DNA of 5,768 nt from an uncultured Bdellovibrio sp. (GTDB lineage: Bacteria > Bdellovibrionota > Bdellovibrionia > Bdellovibrionales > Bdellovibrionaceae), in NCBI RefSeq assembly GCF_946478835.1, contig NZ_CAMLDV010000200.1, positions 1 through 5,768 of the forward strand. Reading direction: 5' to 3'. Below are positions 2,913 to 5,768 of the stretch, piece by piece (the stretch's first letter is position 1; every line of letters starts with the position of its first letter). Position numbers and translations under genes: made by a program. The notes under the pieces are model-generated. The model made no database searches and was not told where the DNA came from. It saw nothing but the letters and a program-made list of their open reading frames with translations.

Positions 2913-5768
2913 GTGAGAATTAAAAAAATTGAACTGATTGGTTTTAAGTCTTTTAAAGATCGCACCGTCATCCACTTCGACGCCGGCATTACCGGTATCG
3001 TAGGTCCGAATGGTTGCGGTAAATCCAATATCGTTGATGCCCTCATGTGGGTTATGGGTGACCAGTCCGCGAAGGATCTTCGTGCATCACAAATGACTGA
3101 CGTTATCTTCGGGGGAGCAGAAGGCTACGCACCACTGGGTATGTGTGAAGTGTCTTTAACTCTTGAAAATGACGGTGGCGCATTCCCAATTAAATATATT
3201 AAGCATTCTGAGATCATGGTGACTCGTCGTCTGCACAGAAGCGGCGAGGGTGAGTACTATATCAATAAAGAACCTGCTCGTTTGAAAGACGTGCAAGAGA
3301 TCTTCATGGATACAGGTGCGGGCTCTAAAGGTTTCTCTATCATCGCTCAAGGTATGATCGGTAAGATCATCACTTCGAAACCTGAAGACCGTCGTATGTT
3401 GATCGAAGAAGCTGCGGGTATTACGAAGTTCAAAGCTCGTAAAAAAGAATCTCAGCGTAAATTGGTTTCTACGGATCAAAACTTGGTGCGTTTGCAAGAC
3501 ATCATTGGCGAGTTGAAACGCCAAATCGATTCTTTGCAAAGACAAGCGCAACGTGCAGAACGTTATCGCAATATCAAAAATCAAATCGAAGATTTGGATT
3601 TGTGGTTGTCGACAGCTCAGTACGTGGAGTTGAAGCGTGCGGCTGATGAAGCCCAAGCGATCTTCAATGAAGCGCAAAGCATGGAAGTGGAAGGCGACGC
3701 CAACCTTTCAACTCTTCAAGGCCAATTGGAAGTTTTGAAACTTCAAATTCTTGAAAAAGAAAAAATGGCGGAAGAGCACCAAAATCTTCACTTTGAAAAA
3801 CAAAGCACTGTTCAGAAAAAAGAAATGGAGATCCAAGAGCTTCGTTTCGAAATCGAGCAGGCCCGTCGTAACGAACAAATGACGGGTACGATCTTGCAAG
3901 AACAGCAAGCGCGCCAAGAGTTGCTTGCTCGTGACAAAGCGGCTTTGGAAGCTCAAGTTGCAGAACTCAAAGAAGAAGCTGAAACATTGACAGCTTCTTT
4001 CACAGAGAAAAACGACATCTTCCAAAACTTCAACTCTCGTATCGGCACTGTCGATGAAGATTTGACGACAAAACGTCGCGAGTTGTTCGCGGTGGGTCAG
4101 TCCGAGTCTTCTTTGGATGCTCGTGTGAATTCATTGTCGGCACAAATTGCTGATTTGACAGACCGTCAAGACAATGAACAACAAGTCTTGAATGAACTTC
4201 GTGAAAAACAAGTTGAGTTCGAAAGCCGCCGTAAAAAGGTGACAAACGAACTTGATAAAGAACGCCAAATGCAATTGGACTTGGCAAGCGACGTGGATTC
4301 TTTCGAAGCCAACAAAAAGATTCTCACAGAGTCTTTGGCAGAGAAAAAAGCCGAAGTGGAATCATTCAAAGATTCTTTGAATGAAGTGGCTTCTCGTTTG
4401 TACGGTCTTGAAAACTTGCAAAACAACTTCGAGGGTTTCCAAGAAGGTGTGAAGCAAGTGATGTTGTGGCAAAAAACTCGCACTCAAGAGTTGATGGCGG
4501 ATGGTTCCGTTGTCACTCACTTCCAACCAGTTTCTGAGGTTGTTGAAGTTCCAGCAGAGTACGAAGTCGCTATGGAAGCAGCATTGGGTTCACGCCTGCA
4601 AATGCTTTTGTCTTCTGATGCGAACGTGGCTGTTGATGCCGTTTCTCACTTGAAAGAACAAAAATCCGGTCGTTCCAGCTTCATGTCTGCGAATGATCAA
4701 ACTTTGACATACAACCGTTCTGAAGCTCCGATCGGTCAAGATGGCGTTCAAGCGATCTTGAAAGACGTGGTGAAAGCGGCTGATAAATTCCAAAATGCCG
4801 TCACTTATATGTTGGACGGTGTTGCAATCGTTGATTCTATCCGCACGGCTTTGAATCTTCGCGCAAAATACGCTGGCTGGACATTCGTAACTCTTGACGG
4901 TGACACATTGACGGCTGACGGTGTTTTGACGGGTGGTTCTTCTGAATCTGCGGACTCAGGTATGTTGAAACGCCGCCGTGAGATCAAAGAATTGTCTGAG
5001 AAAAAAGACGAATACGCTGGAAAACTTCAATTGGCTCAATTGGCTTTGAAAAAAGTTGAAGAACAATTGAACAACGTTGTGAACGATTTCGAAGGCGCAC
5101 AAAAACGCAAAATGGATCAAGAGATCAAAGTTGCGGAATTGAGAAAAGACTTTGAACGCGCTGAAAATGAAGTTCAAAACGCTCAACAAGCGGTGGAACG
5201 CCAAGAACGCGAAGTCAAAAAATTGACTGAGCAATTGGAAGTTCAAGAACAGAAAATGGAAGAGTTGAATCAGGCCTTGATCGAAGCTCGCGAGAAGAAA
5301 GTTCTTCTTGAGGGTGAGGTTGAGACTTTGAATAACGAACTCAACTCTGTTCGTTTGGGTTTTGACGGTCTTCAGGCGGAAGTGACAGATCTTCAAGTGA
5401 AGTCCGCTTCTAAAACTCAAGAATACCAAGGTGTTCTAAGACAGCTTGAAATGGTTTCTAAGTCATTGGGTGACCTTGAAGCGCAACTCGCTCGTATGAG
5501 CGAAGAGGCTGAAGGCTACAACTCTCAAATGACTGAGAGCCAAATGCTTTTGGAAGAAAAGAAAATTGAATTCGAACGTCTTTTGGATGAAGTGGAGCAA
5601 TTGAAACTTCAAGCGGCTCGCACAAAAGACGAATACGAAGTAATGGCTGAATCTATCCGCGCGATCGAAGAAGAAGCAAGTGCTTCTCAACGTGCTCGCA
5701 ACGAAAGACAGCACAAAATGAACGACTCTCAATTGAAGCTTGAACAAGCTAAGATGAAAGAGCAGTAC
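2913..5768 (+). CDS. smc: Chromosome segregation protein SMC (3' end outside window)
   Basis: SMC is the ATP-driven condensin subunit that dimerises at its hinge and, normally with ScpA/ScpB, extrudes DNA loops to organise and segregate the chromosome. The frame is open for 952 codons to the window edge; typical bacterial SMC has about 1,190 residues, so roughly 240 are missing. The GTG start at 2913 is supported by AGGGGA at 2901-2906 and by MRIKKIELIGFKSF, the standard N-terminus. Visible parts are Walker A GPNGCGKSN at 31-39; the DNA-sensing/arginine-finger region AKDLR with Arg57, as in Bacillus SMC; Q-loop IIAQGMIGK with Gln146; and EEAAGI at 165-170. A first coiled-coil arm rich in Glu, Lys and Gln spans about 170-505. 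The hinge spans about 510-676 and ends in the conserved GVLTGGS. The returning coiled coil runs from about 680 to the edge. The LSGGE signature, Walker B and D-loop must lie beyond the window. No internal stop or frameshift was found. This is not a MukB-type protein. Confidence 0.96.
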   Translation, partial: MRIKKIELIGFKSFKDRTVIHFDAGITGIVGPNGCGKSNIVDALMWVMGDQSAKDLRASQMTDVIFGGAEGYAPLGMCEVSLTLENDGGAFPIKYIKHSEIMVTRRLHRSGEGEYYINKEPARLKDVQEIFMDTGAGSKGFSIIAQGMIGKIITSKPEDRRMLIEEAAGITKFKARKKESQRKLVSTDQNLVRLQDIIGELKRQIDSLQRQAQRAERYRNIKNQIEDLDLWLSTAQYVELKRAADEAQAIFNEAQSMEVEGDANLSTLQGQLEVLKLQILEKEKMAEEHQNLHFEKQSTVQKKEMEIQELRFEIEQARRNEQMTGTILQEQQARQELLARDKAALEAQVAELKEEAETLTASFTEKNDIFQNFNSRIGTVDEDLTTKRRELFAVGQSESSLDARVNSLSAQIADLTDRQDNEQQVLNELREKQVEFESRRKKVTNELDKERQMQLDLASDVDSFEANKKILTESLAEKKAEVESFKDSLNEVASRLYGLENLQNNFEGFQEGVKQVMLWQKTRTQELMADGSVVTHFQPVSEVVEVPAEYEVAMEAALGSRLQMLLSSDANVAVDAVSHLKEQKSGRSSFMSANDQTLTYNRSEAPIGQDGVQAILKDVVKAADKFQNAVTYMLDGVAIVDSIRTALNLRAKYAGWTFVTLDGDTLTADGVLTGGSSESADSGMLKRRREIKELSEKKDEYAGKLQLAQLALKKVEEQLNNVVNDFEGAQKRKMDQEIKVAELRKDFERAENEVQNAQQAVERQEREVKKLTEQLEVQEQKMEELNQALIEAREKKVLLEGEVETLNNELNSVRLGFDGLQAEVTDLQVKSASKTQEYQGVLRQLEMVSKSLGDLEAQLARMSEEAEGYNSQMTESQMLLEEKKIEFERLLDEVEQLKLQAARTKDEYEVMAESIRAIEEEASASQRARNERQHKMNDSQLKLEQAKMKEQY

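Noticed and set aside
3156..5747. Several long minus-strand ORFs inside smc, rich in Phe and Leu
   Set aside because: They are antisense shadows of Glu-, Lys- and Gln-rich coiled-coil codons, which read as Phe, Leu and similar on the other strand. They overlap a clearly coding frame and have no ribosome sites or domains that I recognise.

Overview
The window looks like chromosomal DNA from a free-living Gram-negative bacterium, most plausibly a Bdellovibrio-type predator or relative. This is inferred from several features together: moderate base composition, a short lipoprotein with a type II signal peptide, an RCC1-like repeat protein, an HNH module of a kind I associate with that group, and a canonical (not MukB-type) SMC. 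No rRNA or marker gene confirms the lineage.

Layout. Positions 1-322 (+) hold the 3' end of an RCC1-like beta-propeller gene that begins before the window. Positions 294-677 (-) converge on it with a decayed or truncated HNH endonuclease: a clear HNH core has no credible start of its own, and a strong ribosome binding site just upstream drives only a 27-codon frame. Positions 769-1398 (+) encode a LysE/ArgO-type basic amino acid exporter. Positions 1481-1936 (+) encode a small cytoplasmic ankyrin-repeat protein whose likely promoter overlaps the exporter stop codon. Positions 2126-2656 (+) encode a cysteine-rich lipoprotein with three near-identical 25-residue units, followed by a good intrinsic terminator. 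From 2913 to the right edge (+) runs the first 952 codons of smc (chromosome condensation), covering the N-terminal ATPase half, first arm, hinge and most of the second arm; the C-terminal ATPase half lies outside.

The genes look like separate transcription units: gaps are 80-260 bases, with separate promoter-like elements and one terminator. I see no evidence that they form one pathway or defence system. No tRNA, rRNA, CRISPR array, insertion sequence or att site was found. The points most worth a second look are the repeated cysteine lipoprotein, the broken HNH locus, and a near-perfect 22-bp palindrome between the smc promoter and its start codon.
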